The position numbers and the translations under genes were made by a program. 64,000 bases of DNA, from positions 1-64,000 of the forward strand of contig DDEU01000008.1 in NCBI GenBank assembly GCA_002336815.1, written 5' to 3'. Shown here piece after piece: positions 7,896 through 16,320 of this stretch (its first letter is position 1; every line of letters begins with the position of its first letter). Under the pieces are notes generated by a model, which was given only the letters and a program-made list of their open reading frames with translations, was not told where the DNA came from and did not search any database. The stretch comes from Chitinophagaceae bacterium UBA1946 (lineage in GTDB: Bacteria; Bacteroidota; Bacteroidia; Chitinophagales; Chitinophagaceae).

Positions 7896-8861
7896 ATGAA
7901 ACATCTCCTGCAAAGTTTTTTATTCAGCACCTGCCTGTTGTTCTCTGTTAACTTACATGCACAACGCAGCGACCATTATAAAACGATCGATGAGTATGTA
8001 AAATCACTGGGCAGTCTTGACACGCTTAACATGGGTACCATCAGCTATATCGTTACAAAAAAGTTTAGTGATAATAGTGATAAGGTAAGGGCCATCTTTG
8101 ACTGGATAACCGGTAATATCAGCCTTGACTGCAAACTGGTACGAAACGGCGGCAACGAAAAAATGACCTCTGACATGGTGCTGAAAACAAGAAAAACAAA
8201 TTCCAATGGCTATGCGGCCTTGTTCCAGGATATGTGCAGCGTGGTAAAGATCCGCTGCCTCACCGTAGATGGTTATGTAAAAACAAGCATTGAGCAACTC
8301 AATGATGCGCCGGAAGAACTTAATTACACCTGGAACGTGGTGCAACTCGGGCAGAGCCCCGAAAGCTGGTACTATATTGATGTTACTGCCGGCAGTGGCT
8401 TTACAGATGAAAAGATGACCGTATTCACAAAGGCCTTTAACGATTATTATTTCTTTGCTGATAAAAACATCTTCAACCTGCAGCATTTCCCCGATAATAT
8501 GGCCTGGCAGCTTGGCGGCAGCGGATCAAAAAGCGCCAAAGATTTTTTTTCGCAGCCCATTGTAAAAGACCTTGCTTTTGAATTTGGTGTAAGCAGCTTT
8601 ATGCCGCTGACAGGACTCATAAAGGCAACCACCAAAAAACCGGTTCAGTTCAGTTTTAAAACCAATGGCAATACTAAAATTGACATTGTTTCGTTACAGG
8701 TGGGTACTGAGAAGAAAAAGAGACTTAAGACCGTTGATTATACTATCAACGCCGGCACAGTAAGTTTCAGTTACAAATTTGATGAGGAAGAAAGCTACCC
8801 CGTAACTGTTTTGATAAATAATAAACCTGTGCTTGGATATTTTGCCGAAATAGTGGAATAA
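7896..8861 (+). CDS. Secreted transglutaminase-like protein lacking catalytic Cys and His (probable pseudoenzyme)
   Basis: A 321-residue protein with a signal peptide (residues 1-23, ending LHAQ). Residues about 45-170 match the transglutaminase core of the protein at 1935-3023: KVRAIFDWITGNI aligns with KVRAVYTWITSNV, and NGYAALF with ENYAALF. At the catalytic sites, however, Cys is replaced by Ser103 (RKTNSNGYAALF) and His by Tyr144 (NYTWNVV); only the Asp remains (Asp162 in YIDVTAG). It is therefore probably a non-catalytic binding relative. The C-terminal 120 residues look beta-rich (VQFSFKTNGNTKIDIVSL, a possible Ig-like fold). It is not in an obvious operon. Homology is seen directly; loss of activity is inferred. 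Confidence 0.82.
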   Translation: MKHLLQSFLFSTCLLFSVNLHAQRSDHYKTIDEYVKSLGSLDTLNMGTISYIVTKKFSDNSDKVRAIFDWITGNISLDCKLVRNGGNEKMTSDMVLKTRKTNSNGYAALFQDMCSVVKIRCLTVDGYVKTSIEQLNDAPEELNYTWNVVQLGQSPESWYYIDVTAGSGFTDEKMTVFTKAFNDYYFFADKNIFNLQHFPDNMAWQLGGSGSKSAKDFFSQPIVKDLAFEFGVSSFMPLTGLIKATTKKPVQFSFKTNGNTKIDIVSLQVGTEKKKRLKTVDYTINAGTVSFSYKFDEEESYPVTVLINNKPVLGYFAEIVE

Positions 8862-8965
8862 AGCCTCTTTGTTAAAGATTTGTGAAAAATAATTGGAAGC
8901 TTTTGCTTAAAGTCAAAAAATAATTTGTAGTTTACAATCACTCTAACAATTAAATCCAACGATTT

Positions 8966-9421
8966 ATGGGCTTGCTAAAAAACTTCCAAAACTGGACCGC
9001 TTCACACAATCCAAAATGGTTAGCACTGATAAGAGTGGCGCTTGGTGCGGCTCTTTTATTAAGAGGTGTATCCTTTTTGAACAACCTGGTAAAAATGGAA
9101 CAATTGATCGATGCCAACAACCTTACTCAATATAAGGATGTGCTGATGAATTCGATTCCATGGATACATATCGGCGGGGGATTTCTCATCATCATAGGCT
9201 TATTTACACGCTTTGCCGCATTTGTACAGATCCCGGTTTTGCTGGGTGCAGTACTGTATGTGAATGTAAAGAAAGGTTTTTTTGCTGCCGAAACAGATCT
9301 CACACTTTCTATCATATTGTTATTAATGCTGGTAATTTTTGTTGTAGAAGGAAGCGGCCCGCTTTCTCTTGCCAGTTATTTTAAAGAAGCAGAGGAAGAA
9401 GAACCCATCGTTGCAGAATAG
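8966..9421 (+). CDS. DoxX family membrane protein
   Basis: A 151-residue protein with four predicted membrane helices (about 22-38, 65-82, 87-105 and 113-130). The layout LALIRVALGAALLLRGVSFL, then IPWIHIGGGFLIIIGLFTRFAAFVQIP, is typical of the DoxX family (PF07681). Members take part in quinone-linked redox or thiosulfate oxidation in some organisms, but most are uncharacterised. The C-terminus is a short acidic cytosolic tail (EAEEEEPIVAE). The gene is monocistronic and converges on the TonB receptor gene. Confidence 0.82.
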   Translation: MGLLKNFQNWTASHNPKWLALIRVALGAALLLRGVSFLNNLVKMEQLIDANNLTQYKDVLMNSIPWIHIGGGFLIIIGLFTRFAAFVQIPVLLGAVLYVNVKKGFFAAETDLTLSIILLLMLVIFVVEGSGPLSLASYFKEAEEEEPIVAE

Positions 9422-9505
9422 TCGCTCTTTTTCCTGATCTTGTGGCCCCGGTAACCCCGGGGAGTCTTAAGTATTTTATTTAGCCTGCCCTTATATGGCA
9501 GCCTG

Positions 9506-11794
9506 CTATTTAATTAATACCCGTAAACCGGCAAATAACTTAACTCCCTGCATGGAGGCATAATTGTAAGAGGGATCAAAGGTATAGCCGTATGGGTTAG
9601 TATCGCTCCGTGGCTGGCCGGCGATATCAAAATATTTACCTCCGGGTTTATTAAAGGGATCATCAGGATGCAGGAGCGGATTGGAAGGGATAAAGTTCAA
9701 CAGGTTTTTTACACCAGCATATATTTCGGTTTTACTACCAATGTTTTTTGTAAACTGCAGGTTAAGAATCCCATAAAGCGGCGACCGGGGATCCCTGTAG
9801 TCATCCGGCACCACCGGCAAATACATTGGGCCATTGATCCTTCCGGTAACATCGATCATCAACCGCTGTTTTTTTAATAGATAACTGGCCGAAAAAGTGC
9901 CTGAAAAGGCCGGCGCAAATAACTGGGGCGTTTTTATTTTTCTGCCTTCCGCAGTTTTATCAACCTGGTACACATCCATCCATGTAAGCCCGGCCATCAT
10001 TTTAAGACCATTGGTAAAATTTACATCTGCATTTAGGGTAATGCCTTTTGAAATCGCATACCCGTTGAGGTTATCATAGATGATTTTTGTTGCATCCGTG
10101 AAATAGTCAGCCACGATTTTGTTACTGAAAAAGGTGTAGAACGCACTAAGGTCAATGTTTATAAAGCCTTTGCTGTGCCTGAAAAAACCACTGTAGCTGG
10201 CATTGGCATTCCAAGACTGTTCCGGTTTTAAAGCCGATGCTATTACTACTTCCCTGGCTCCTGTAAGCGCTGCATGGTCTTCGGTAAACAGGTTCACTAC
10301 CCGGTAACCATTGCCGGTACTCAGGCGCAACGTGCTGTTGCTTCCCGAAGCATATTTAAAGCCCAGCCTTGGTGTAAAGATATTGCCATGTGTTGCATTG
10401 CGATCGTAGCGCATGCCAGCCAGCATCACGAGGTTTTTAGCAATTTCCACCTCATCCTGTAAAAAAATACCTGGCAAAAAACTTTTCTCCGGTTTGTTTG
10501 CCCCACCCGGGCCTGCTGTGCCGCTGGTATTGTCGTCGTAAAAAGTGTACCTCAGGGGAATACCTGCCAACAGATCGTGGTCCTTTATTTTTTTATTCCA
10601 GCGCAGTTGGGCAAAAGCCACCTGCTGCGTGGCAAAATATTTCACCTTTCCATAATAGCTCTCCTGCCGGTGAACATTACCCGATAAGTCAACGAATAGT
10701 GCATTGCCAAAGGAGGTAGTGCTTATCAATTCAGCTCTTTTGGTAAGAATGCTTTCTCCGTAAATGCTGTCGCTGCCCCTGAATTCGGGCTGCCATTGCA
10801 ATTCGCCTCCCCAGCGGTTTTCGTAGATGTAGCGCAGGGCCAGCGAACTGTTGATGCTGCCGGAAACCGGCAGGTTCCATTTATTGAAAACACTTACTCT
10901 TTGCTGGAGCGCCAGGTCAGTAAAATTATCCCGGTTAATATCCCGGCGTTGCTGGTAGTTAAAATAATTCACTGCAAACAGGCCCTGCAGCTTCTTTAGT
11001 TTGTATGCACTGCTGATATCTGCATTCCATTCGCCGGCCCGTGTTCCGGAAACATCCAGCCGCCATTTTTCGGCAGTGAGCGCATCCCGTGTAATGATAT
11101 TGATAAGCCCGCCTACTGCCTCGCTGCCATATAAAGTAGAGGCAGGTCCTTTAACGATCTCAATTCTTTTAACCATGCTGTTGGGTATCCCACTCAAACC
11201 GTAAACGGTAGCAAGGCTGCTAACGATCGGCATGCCGTCTATCAGTACCATTGTATAAGGGCCTTCCATACCATTGATATGGATATCGCCGGTATTACAC
11301 ACGTTGCAGTTCAATTGAGGCTGAACACCATTTACCATTTGCAGTCCTTCAAAAATATTAGGGGTTGGATTTTTTTTGAAGAACAGGGGCGAATATACCT
11401 CCACCAGTATGGGAGAGGCGGTTTTACTCACCGCTTTCATCGTAGCCGAGATAACCACTTCATCATTCATAGCGGTTTTACTGCGAAGTGAAATCAGGAG
11501 ATCGTTACCATTTTCATAGTTGTTGAAACTGGTATCAAAGCCCTCGTAGCCAACGGCAGATACCAGCAGCCGGATCTTACCATTCAACGGCTGGTCAATA
11601 ATGAATTTACCAGAAGAATCTGCGATGGTATGCAGTTTTTGGCCAGGCAGTGTAATACTCGCCAGTGGCAATCCTTTACCCTCACTTACAACCGTTCCCG
11701 AAAGCACCTGTGCGTCTGCGAGGTTACTGATGCCGGCTATTAAACCAACAAAAACCGGCAGCGATATTCTTACCAATACCTTTTTGAAACTCAT
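9506..11794 (-). CDS. TonB-dependent outer-membrane receptor, probably metal uptake
   Basis: A 762-residue receptor. Residues 1-28 are a signal peptide. About 30-110 is a carboxypeptidase-regulatory-like beta-sandwich (SGTVVSEGKGLPLASITL, FIIDQPLNGKIRLLVSAVGYEGFD), usual in Bacteroidota receptors. About 115-235 is the plug (VLIDGMPIV, MVKRIEIVKGPASTLYGSEAVGGLINIITR). The rest is the 22-strand barrel. The plug has an unusual Cys pair (LNCNVCNTGDIHINGMEG), which could bind metal or form a disulfide. No SusD partner is present, which argues against glycan uptake. It is divergent from a DtxR/MntR regulator, with a palindrome 22 bases upstream of its start, so iron or manganese uptake under that regulator is the best inference. 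Confidence 0.9.
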   Translation of the reverse strand: MSFKKVLVRISLPVFVGLIAGISNLADAQVLSGTVVSEGKGLPLASITLPGQKLHTIADSSGKFIIDQPLNGKIRLLVSAVGYEGFDTSFNNYENGNDLLISLRSKTAMNDEVVISATMKAVSKTASPILVEVYSPLFFKKNPTPNIFEGLQMVNGVQPQLNCNVCNTGDIHINGMEGPYTMVLIDGMPIVSSLATVYGLSGIPNSMVKRIEIVKGPASTLYGSEAVGGLINIITRDALTAEKWRLDVSGTRAGEWNADISSAYKLKKLQGLFAVNYFNYQQRRDINRDNFTDLALQQRVSVFNKWNLPVSGSINSSLALRYIYENRWGGELQWQPEFRGSDSIYGESILTKRAELISTTSFGNALFVDLSGNVHRQESYYGKVKYFATQQVAFAQLRWNKKIKDHDLLAGIPLRYTFYDDNTSGTAGPGGANKPEKSFLPGIFLQDEVEIAKNLVMLAGMRYDRNATHGNIFTPRLGFKYASGSNSTLRLSTGNGYRVVNLFTEDHAALTGAREVVIASALKPEQSWNANASYSGFFRHSKGFINIDLSAFYTFFSNKIVADYFTDATKIIYDNLNGYAISKGITLNADVNFTNGLKMMAGLTWMDVYQVDKTAEGRKIKTPQLFAPAFSGTFSASYLLKKQRLMIDVTGRINGPMYLPVVPDDYRDPRSPLYGILNLQFTKNIGSKTEIYAGVKNLLNFIPSNPLLHPDDPFNKPGGKYFDIAGQPRSDTNPYGYTFDPSYNYASMQGVKLFAGLRVLIK

Positions 11795-11815
11795 TCAGCT
11801 TGCTAAATTTAATAT

Positions 11816-11829
11816 TTAGGCAAACCTAA
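11816..11829. promoter_or_regulatory. DtxR/MntR-type operator, TTAGG-CAAA-CCTAA
   Basis: A perfect 5+5 palindrome around a 4-base centre, resembling the half-sites of the DtxR/IdeR box (TTAGG...CCTAA). It lies between the TonB receptor (start 22 bases away) and the DtxR-family gene (start 24 bases away), so it could control both. Binding is inferred. Confidence 0.65.
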
Positions 11830-11853
11830 TTAATATTTTTATGAAATAAAATA

Positions 11854-12540
11854 ATGATTTTTGTAAAAATGAAGAACATGACCTCCTCTGCAGAAGAGAA
11901 TTACCTGAAAGCCATTTACAAGCTGCATGAAAAAAGCGGCAACATGGTCACGACTTCGTCACTGGCGGAAATGCTGAAAGTAAGCGCCGCATCGGTAACC
12001 GATTTTGTAAAAAAGATTGCTGCTAAAAAACTCGTGACCTATGAAAAATCAAAAGGTGTTAAACTGACTGATAAGGGCCGCCTGATCGCTGTAAATATTA
12101 TCAGGAAACACAGGTTGTGGGAGGTTTGGCTCGTGAACAAACTCGATTTCAAATGGGATGAGGTACACGAAATTGCAGAACAACTGGAACATATCATTAG
12201 TGATGATTTGATCGATCATTTGGATAAACACCTGGGTTACCCCACTACCGATCCGCATGGCGACCTGATCCCCGACTCAAAAGGAAAGTTTGCAAAAAAC
12301 AACAGTAAACCCCTGCTGGACTGCGTTGCAGGAGACAAAGTAAAATTTATCGGCGTAGCAGAGCATTCCAATAATTTTCTCCAGTATCTCACCAAAAACA
12401 ATCTTAGCCTGGGTGATGAGATCTTTGTTGAATCTGTAGAAGATTTTGACAATACCTTTTCCGTAAAATTGAATAAGAAAGAGAATAAAGTATTCAGTAA
12501 GGAGGTGGTGAAAAACCTGCTGGTAGCGGTAATTGAATAG
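11854..12540 (+). CDS. DtxR/MntR family metal-dependent transcriptional repressor
   Basis: A 228-residue regulator with three parts: a winged helix (about 8-75: EENYLKAIYKLHEKSG, SLAEMLKVSAASVTDFVKKI, LTDKGRLIA), a dimerisation/metal domain (about 76-150: HRLWEVWLVNKL, DEVHEIAEQLEHIISDDLIDHLDKHLG, DPHGDLIP), and a C-terminal FeoA/SH3-like domain (about 155-228). At the key position HEIAEQLEH there is Glu where DtxR/IdeR have Cys, so the metal site is MntR-like and manganese is a likely effector. The presence of an SH3 domain is more DtxR-like. Alternative ATG starts lie at 11869 and 11878. It is divergent from the TonB receptor over a palindromic operator, suggesting metal-dependent repression of both. 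Confidence 0.9.
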   Translation: MIFVKMKNMTSSAEENYLKAIYKLHEKSGNMVTTSSLAEMLKVSAASVTDFVKKIAAKKLVTYEKSKGVKLTDKGRLIAVNIIRKHRLWEVWLVNKLDFKWDEVHEIAEQLEHIISDDLIDHLDKHLGYPTTDPHGDLIPDSKGKFAKNNSKPLLDCVAGDKVKFIGVAEHSNNFLQYLTKNNLSLGDEIFVESVEDFDNTFSVKLNKKENKVFSKEVVKNLLVAVIE

Positions 12541-12557
12541 ATGAAAGACCGAAAGAA

Positions 12558-12896
12558 TTATTTGACTACCTGGAATTTTCCGGAGTCAACGATTTTGCCA
12601 AACTTGTCCCGTAGCTGGTAAATATAAACGCCCCTGTAAAAACCATCCAGTGAAAGACTGAAGCGCTGGGTAGTTACATTGATCTCACTTACTTTTTTTC
12701 CCATAAAGTTGAACAACTGTATGCTGTAGGATTTTTCGTAGCCTGCCGGCAATTCAAAATTGACTGCTGTAGTAGCAGGATTTGGATAAAATTTTACCAG
12801 CTTCACAACATCGCCGTAGTTTATTGATTTTAACTGCGCTGCCGCTGTAAAATGAAGTCCAACCAGTAAGATTAATATTGTAGTGATCTTTTTCAG
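12558..12896 (-). CDS. Small secreted protein with T9SS type A sorting domain; non-ATG start
   Basis: About 112 residues. It has a signal peptide (KKITTILILLVGLHFTAAAQ) followed almost directly by a type A C-terminal sorting domain: VKFYPNPATTAVNFELP, YSIQLFNFMGKKV, FYRGVYIYQL and GKFQVVK. Such domains direct export through the type IX system, but here there is hardly any passenger. No ATG, GTG or TTG lies in frame near the signal peptide; the next in-frame start is at 13061, inside the peroxiredoxin gene. The likeliest start is CTG at 12896, with ATA just before it as an alternative. It may instead be the remnant of a longer gene. It follows the peroxiredoxin gene by about 98 bases on the same strand. 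Confidence 0.65.
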   Translation of the reverse strand: MKKITTILILLVGLHFTAAAQLKSINYGDVVKLVKFYPNPATTAVNFELPAGYEKSYSIQLFNFMGKKVSEINVTTQRFSLSLDGFYRGVYIYQLRDKFGKIVDSGKFQVVK

Positions 12897-12994
12897 TATT
12901 GTAAATATAGCTATTTCTGGTAAAAAAATTACCTGCTTCCTAAAAAACAGAAAAAAACAGGTTTTATTGTGGTCAAACCGGGAAAAACCAATTT

Positions 12995-13468
12995 TTATTG
13001 CAATCCTTTCAGCGTTTCCTGTATTGCATTGAAATCTGGCAAATCGCCCGGTGTTGCACACTCTTCGCTGTACTGGATAATCCCTTCTTTATCAATCACA
13101 AATGCGGCCCGTTTGCTTACGCCGTGCATCCCGAAGGCAGGAAAGGTTTCATATAATACATCAAAGGCGGTAGAAGCCACTTTATTAAAATCGCTCAATA
13201 AAGGAAAATTAAGTTGCTGTTCTTTCCTGAATTTATCCAATGTAAACAGTGAATCAACAGAAATTCCCAATACCTGTGCATTGCTGTTATTGTAGAGCGC
13301 AATATTATCTCTTACATTGCACAATTCAGCAGTACAAACACCTGTAAATGCAAGGGGGAAAAATAGCACGAGCAGGTTTTTTCCTTTATAGTCAGCCAGG
13401 TTTACTGCGTTTTTATCACTGTCGAACAAGGTGAGTTCCGGAGCGGTTGAGCCTTTCTTAATTGCCAT
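12995..13468 (-). CDS. Peroxiredoxin (AhpC/TSA family, AhpE-like)
   Basis: A thiol peroxidase that reduces hydrogen peroxide and organic hydroperoxides in the cytosol. The 157-residue protein has the peroxidatic Cys45 in FFPLAFTGVCTAELC. The FFPLAFTG context is like mycobacterial AhpE, while a second Cys five residues on (Cys50) is at the resolving position of the Bcp/PrxQ group, so an atypical 2-Cys mechanism is possible. Other landmarks are LGISVDSLFTLDKFRKE and RAAFVIDKEGIIQY. It lies next to oxyR and catalase, which fits a peroxide-defence cluster, and runs in the same direction as oxyR 60 bases downstream of it. Confidence 0.93.
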   Translation of the reverse strand: MAIKKGSTAPELTLFDSDKNAVNLADYKGKNLLVLFFPLAFTGVCTAELCNVRDNIALYNNSNAQVLGISVDSLFTLDKFRKEQQLNFPLLSDFNKVASTAFDVLYETFPAFGMHGVSKRAAFVIDKEGIIQYSEECATPGDLPDFNAIQETLKGLQ

Positions 13469-13528
13469 ATCATTTTATTTTTGGATTACAATACCAGTAC
13501 AAATTAAGTGGTTAATTGTTTTGAATTG

Positions 13529-14464
13529 CTAAATCTTTACCAGGTTTGTTTTTTTATTGAGGATCATCTTTTCGGGCAATGAGGCCAGCACCTGTTCTTT
13601 AAGCACGTCTACCAGTTTTTTCTTCACATAATTGCGGTGTGTAACCAGGCTCACCTCCCGTACCGGGGCTGGACTTTTAAAATGCCTTACCATGTTCTGC
13701 TGTTTCACCGTAAAATCCAGTGTTGCCATTTCCGGAAGAATCGTAAGTCCCTTGTTCATCTCCACCATTTTACGGAGTGTTTCGATACTGCCTGATTCGT
13801 ATTCAAAGTGCCTTTTTTCGTTACTCATTTTCCTGAGTTCGCAGAGGTTCATCACCTGGTTGCGAAAACAATGTCCTTCTTCCAGCAACCACAATTCGCC
13901 CAGGTCAATATCATCTGCCAGTACATAATTCTTTTTAAAGGCTGCACTGCTTTTTGAAACGTAGGCCACCATTTCTTCATAAAACAAAGGGTACTCAATA
14001 ATGCTGTTATCCTGCAGCGGTGTTACCAGGAGGCCAGCATCAATCTTGCCCTGCTTCAGCTTTTCTATGATGTGACCGGTGGTAAGTTCCGTCACCTTTA
14101 TTTTAATGTCTGGATATTTTTGTAAAAAACTGTGCAGGAACATTGGGAGCAGGTAAGGCGCCAACGTTGGAATAATGCCAACTCTCAATTCTCCCTGCAA
14201 TAATCCCTGCCTGTCTTTGATGAGCTGTTCCATCATTTTTACTTCATGCACAATCACCCTCGCCTGCACCAGTATCTCTTCCCCGATCTCCGTTGGAATA
14301 ACAGGCTGTTTGCTGCGATCAAAGATCTTGGTGCCCAGGTCTTCCTCCAGCTTTTGAATCTGCATGCTGAGTGTGGGCTGTGTGATGAAACACTGCTCGG
14401 CAGCTACTGAAAAATGCCGGTAGGTGTCTACTGCAATGATGTATTCGAGTTGTGTTATGGTCAT
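13529..14464 (-). CDS. oxyR: Peroxide-sensing LysR-type regulator OxyR
   Basis: A 311-residue LysR-family regulator. Residues 1-60 are the winged helix (MTITQLEYIIAVDTYRHFSV, ITQPTLSMQIQKLEEDLG), the rest the periplasmic-binding-protein-like sensor domain. The two redox cysteines are at positions 199 and 208 (EEGHCFRNQVMNLC), the same numbers and 9-residue spacing as in E. coli OxyR, where they form the peroxide-induced disulfide. The ATG at 14464 gives the standard N-terminus, although the frame is open to 14548. It is divergent from catalase; the 113-base region between them holds an inverted repeat and a promoter, as expected for OxyR-activated catalase and autoregulation. The peroxiredoxin gene follows on the same strand. 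Confidence 0.95.
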   Translation of the reverse strand: MTITQLEYIIAVDTYRHFSVAAEQCFITQPTLSMQIQKLEEDLGTKIFDRSKQPVIPTEIGEEILVQARVIVHEVKMMEQLIKDRQGLLQGELRVGIIPTLAPYLLPMFLHSFLQKYPDIKIKVTELTTGHIIEKLKQGKIDAGLLVTPLQDNSIIEYPLFYEEMVAYVSKSSAAFKKNYVLADDIDLGELWLLEEGHCFRNQVMNLCELRKMSNEKRHFEYESGSIETLRKMVEMNKGLTILPEMATLDFTVKQQNMVRHFKSPAPVREVSLVTHRNYVKKKLVDVLKEQVLASLPEKMILNKKTNLVKI

Positions 14465-14476
14465 GATACAAAAATA

Positions 14477-14506
14477 GATATTTACGATATGATTATAATA
14501 AATATC
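14477..14506. promoter_or_regulatory. Candidate OxyR binding site between oxyR and catalase
   Basis: A perfect 8-bp inverted repeat (GATATTTA/TAAATATC) with a 14-base spacer, in an AT-rich 30-bp region with ATAG/ATAT-like elements. It ends about 25 bases upstream of the catalase TAnnTTTG element, a normal place for a LysR-type activator. Assignment to OxyR is inferred from context. Confidence 0.55.
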
Positions 14507-14531
14507 AATAAAAATTATCAACATGGCAGAG

Positions 14532-14539
14532 TACATTTG
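14532..14539 (+). promoter_or_regulatory. Catalase promoter, -7 element TACATTTG
   Basis: An exact match to the Bacteroidota -7 consensus TAnnTTTG, 38 bases before the catalase start codon. No TTTG -33 element is found at the right distance, which fits an activator-dependent promoter. Confidence 0.6.
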
Positions 14540-14577
14540 ACCAATCAACTAACCAATCACCTTAAAATATACTTGTT

Positions 14578-16110
14578 ATGAGCGACGAACAAAAAAGCAA
14601 AAAGCTAACAACTGCTTCCGGAAGACCCTATGCAGAAAATGAGAACAGCATGAGCATTGGCGCCCGTGGGCCGTTGTTGTTACAGGATTATATCCTGCAT
14701 GAAAAGATGGCTCATTTTAACAGGGAACGCATTCCGGAAAGAGTAGTGCATGCAAAGGGCAGCGGCGCTTTTGGCACCTTCACAGTAACGCATGATATTA
14801 CCCGTTACACAAAGGCTAAACTCTTCAGCCAAATAGGAAAAGAAACAAAAGTATTACTGCGCTTTAGCACAGTAGGCGGAGAAAAAGGGAGTGCCGATAC
14901 AGAAAGAGACCCCCGCGGATTTGCCGTAAAATTTTATACGGAAGATGGCAACTGGGACCTGGTTGGTAATAATACACCGGTATTTTTTATCAAGGACCCA
15001 AAAAAATTCGGCGACTTTATCCATACACAAAAACGTGATCCCCGTACTAATTGCAAAAGCCCAACGATGATGTGGGATTACTGGAGTTTGAACCCGGAAA
15101 GCCTGCACCAGGTATTGATCTTGATGAGCGATCGTGGTACGCCATACGGGTACCGGCACATGAACGGGTACGGCAGCCATACTTTTTCGCTGATCAATGC
15201 GGCCAATGAAAGAGTGTGGGTGAAGTTTCATTTTAAAACTGCACAGGGCATCAAAAACTTTGTGAATGATGATGCGGTGGAAATGAAAGGAAAAGATCCT
15301 GATTTCGCACAGAGAGACCTGGTAGAAGCCATCGACAAAAAAGACTTCCCGAAATGGAATGTAAAGATCCAGGTGATGACAGATGAGCAGGCCAGCGCCT
15401 TCCGTTTTAATCCTTTTGATCTTACCAAGATATGGCCGCATGCCGAATTCCCGTTGATAGATGTTGGCGTGCTTGAATTGAACCAGGTACCGAAGAACTA
15501 TTTTGCAGAAATTGAACAAAGCGCTTTTGCGCCGGCCCATGTGGTGGATGGAATCGGCTACTCGCCGGATAAAATGCTGCAGGGCAGGTTACTCTCGTAC
15601 CCCGATGCACACCGATACCGCCTGGGTGGTAACTATGAGCAGATACCTGTAAACCGTTGCCCTTATGCAGTGAACAATTACCAGCGTGACGGAGCAATGG
15701 CCATAAATGGTAACGGTGAAGATGCACCTAATTATTTCCCTAACAGTTTTGATGGCATCGTGGCAGATGAAACGTATAAAGAACCTGCCTGGCAATTAGA
15801 ATCGAGTGTAGCAGATTGGTACGACAGGAATGCTGCGGGAGAAGATGATCATTTTACACAGGCCGGCTTGTTATTCAACAAAGCAATGAATGATTATGAC
15901 CGTCATAATCTGGTGAGCAATATTGTGGGTGCCATGAGTGGTATCAGCGGCCCCAAAAAAGAGCTTATCATCAACAGGCAACTGTGTCATTTCTTCAGGG
16001 CCGATGTAAAATTGGGCATGGCGGTAGCAAAAGGACTGGGAGTAGATGTTGAAACGGTGATGGCAGGCCTTGGAAATGCGCATACTGAAAGAACTTTGGA
16101 AACAGCTTAA
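14578..16110 (+). CDS. katA: Heme catalase (monofunctional, small subunit)
   Basis: Breaks hydrogen peroxide down to water and oxygen in the cytosol. The 510-residue length fits the small-subunit clade. Visible active-site residues are the distal His58 (RVVHAKGSGAFG), Asn131 (DLVGNNTPVFF) and the proximal heme ligand Tyr341 in GRLLSYPDAHRYRLG. The N-terminal TTASGRPYAENENSM and RFSTVGGEKGSADTERDPRGFA are classical. No flavodoxin-like C-terminal domain is present, which separates it from KatE. It is divergent from oxyR with a candidate operator and promoter between them, so peroxide induction is expected. A strong terminator follows. Confidence 0.97.
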   Translation: MSDEQKSKKLTTASGRPYAENENSMSIGARGPLLLQDYILHEKMAHFNRERIPERVVHAKGSGAFGTFTVTHDITRYTKAKLFSQIGKETKVLLRFSTVGGEKGSADTERDPRGFAVKFYTEDGNWDLVGNNTPVFFIKDPKKFGDFIHTQKRDPRTNCKSPTMMWDYWSLNPESLHQVLILMSDRGTPYGYRHMNGYGSHTFSLINAANERVWVKFHFKTAQGIKNFVNDDAVEMKGKDPDFAQRDLVEAIDKKDFPKWNVKIQVMTDEQASAFRFNPFDLTKIWPHAEFPLIDVGVLELNQVPKNYFAEIEQSAFAPAHVVDGIGYSPDKMLQGRLLSYPDAHRYRLGGNYEQIPVNRCPYAVNNYQRDGAMAINGNGEDAPNYFPNSFDGIVADETYKEPAWQLESSVADWYDRNAAGEDDHFTQAGLLFNKAMNDYDRHNLVSNIVGAMSGISGPKKELIINRQLCHFFRADVKLGMAVAKGLGVDVETVMAGLGNAHTERTLETA

Positions 16111-16129
16111 TTCAACCCGCTTTATGTAA

Positions 16130-16162
16130 AAGCCGCTGCTGTAAAAAGAGCGGCTTTTTTAT
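16130..16162 (+). terminator. Terminator after catalase
   Basis: AAGCCGCT and AGCGGCTT form an 8-bp stem with an 11-base loop, followed by TTTTATT, 20 bases after the stop codon. Confidence 0.88.
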
Positions 16163-16320
16163 TACATCTGATGGGGCAATGCATACAGCACATATGTGCT
16201 TAACTAATATTCCGGTGGTTGCTGATTTTATTTAATTTGCCACCTATTATTATCCTGATCCGCCACCTTTCTTCCGGTCCGCCCCTGGCGAATACCAAAC
16301 TGCTTATCAAAATCAATTGC

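Noticed and set aside
9440..9470. CCCCGG/CCGGGG repeat after the DoxX gene as a terminator
   Set aside because: The pairing is poor and no T tract follows.
14854..15540. Long antisense frame within catalase
   Set aside because: The catalase reading is certain; the antisense frame has no family features and arises from codon bias.
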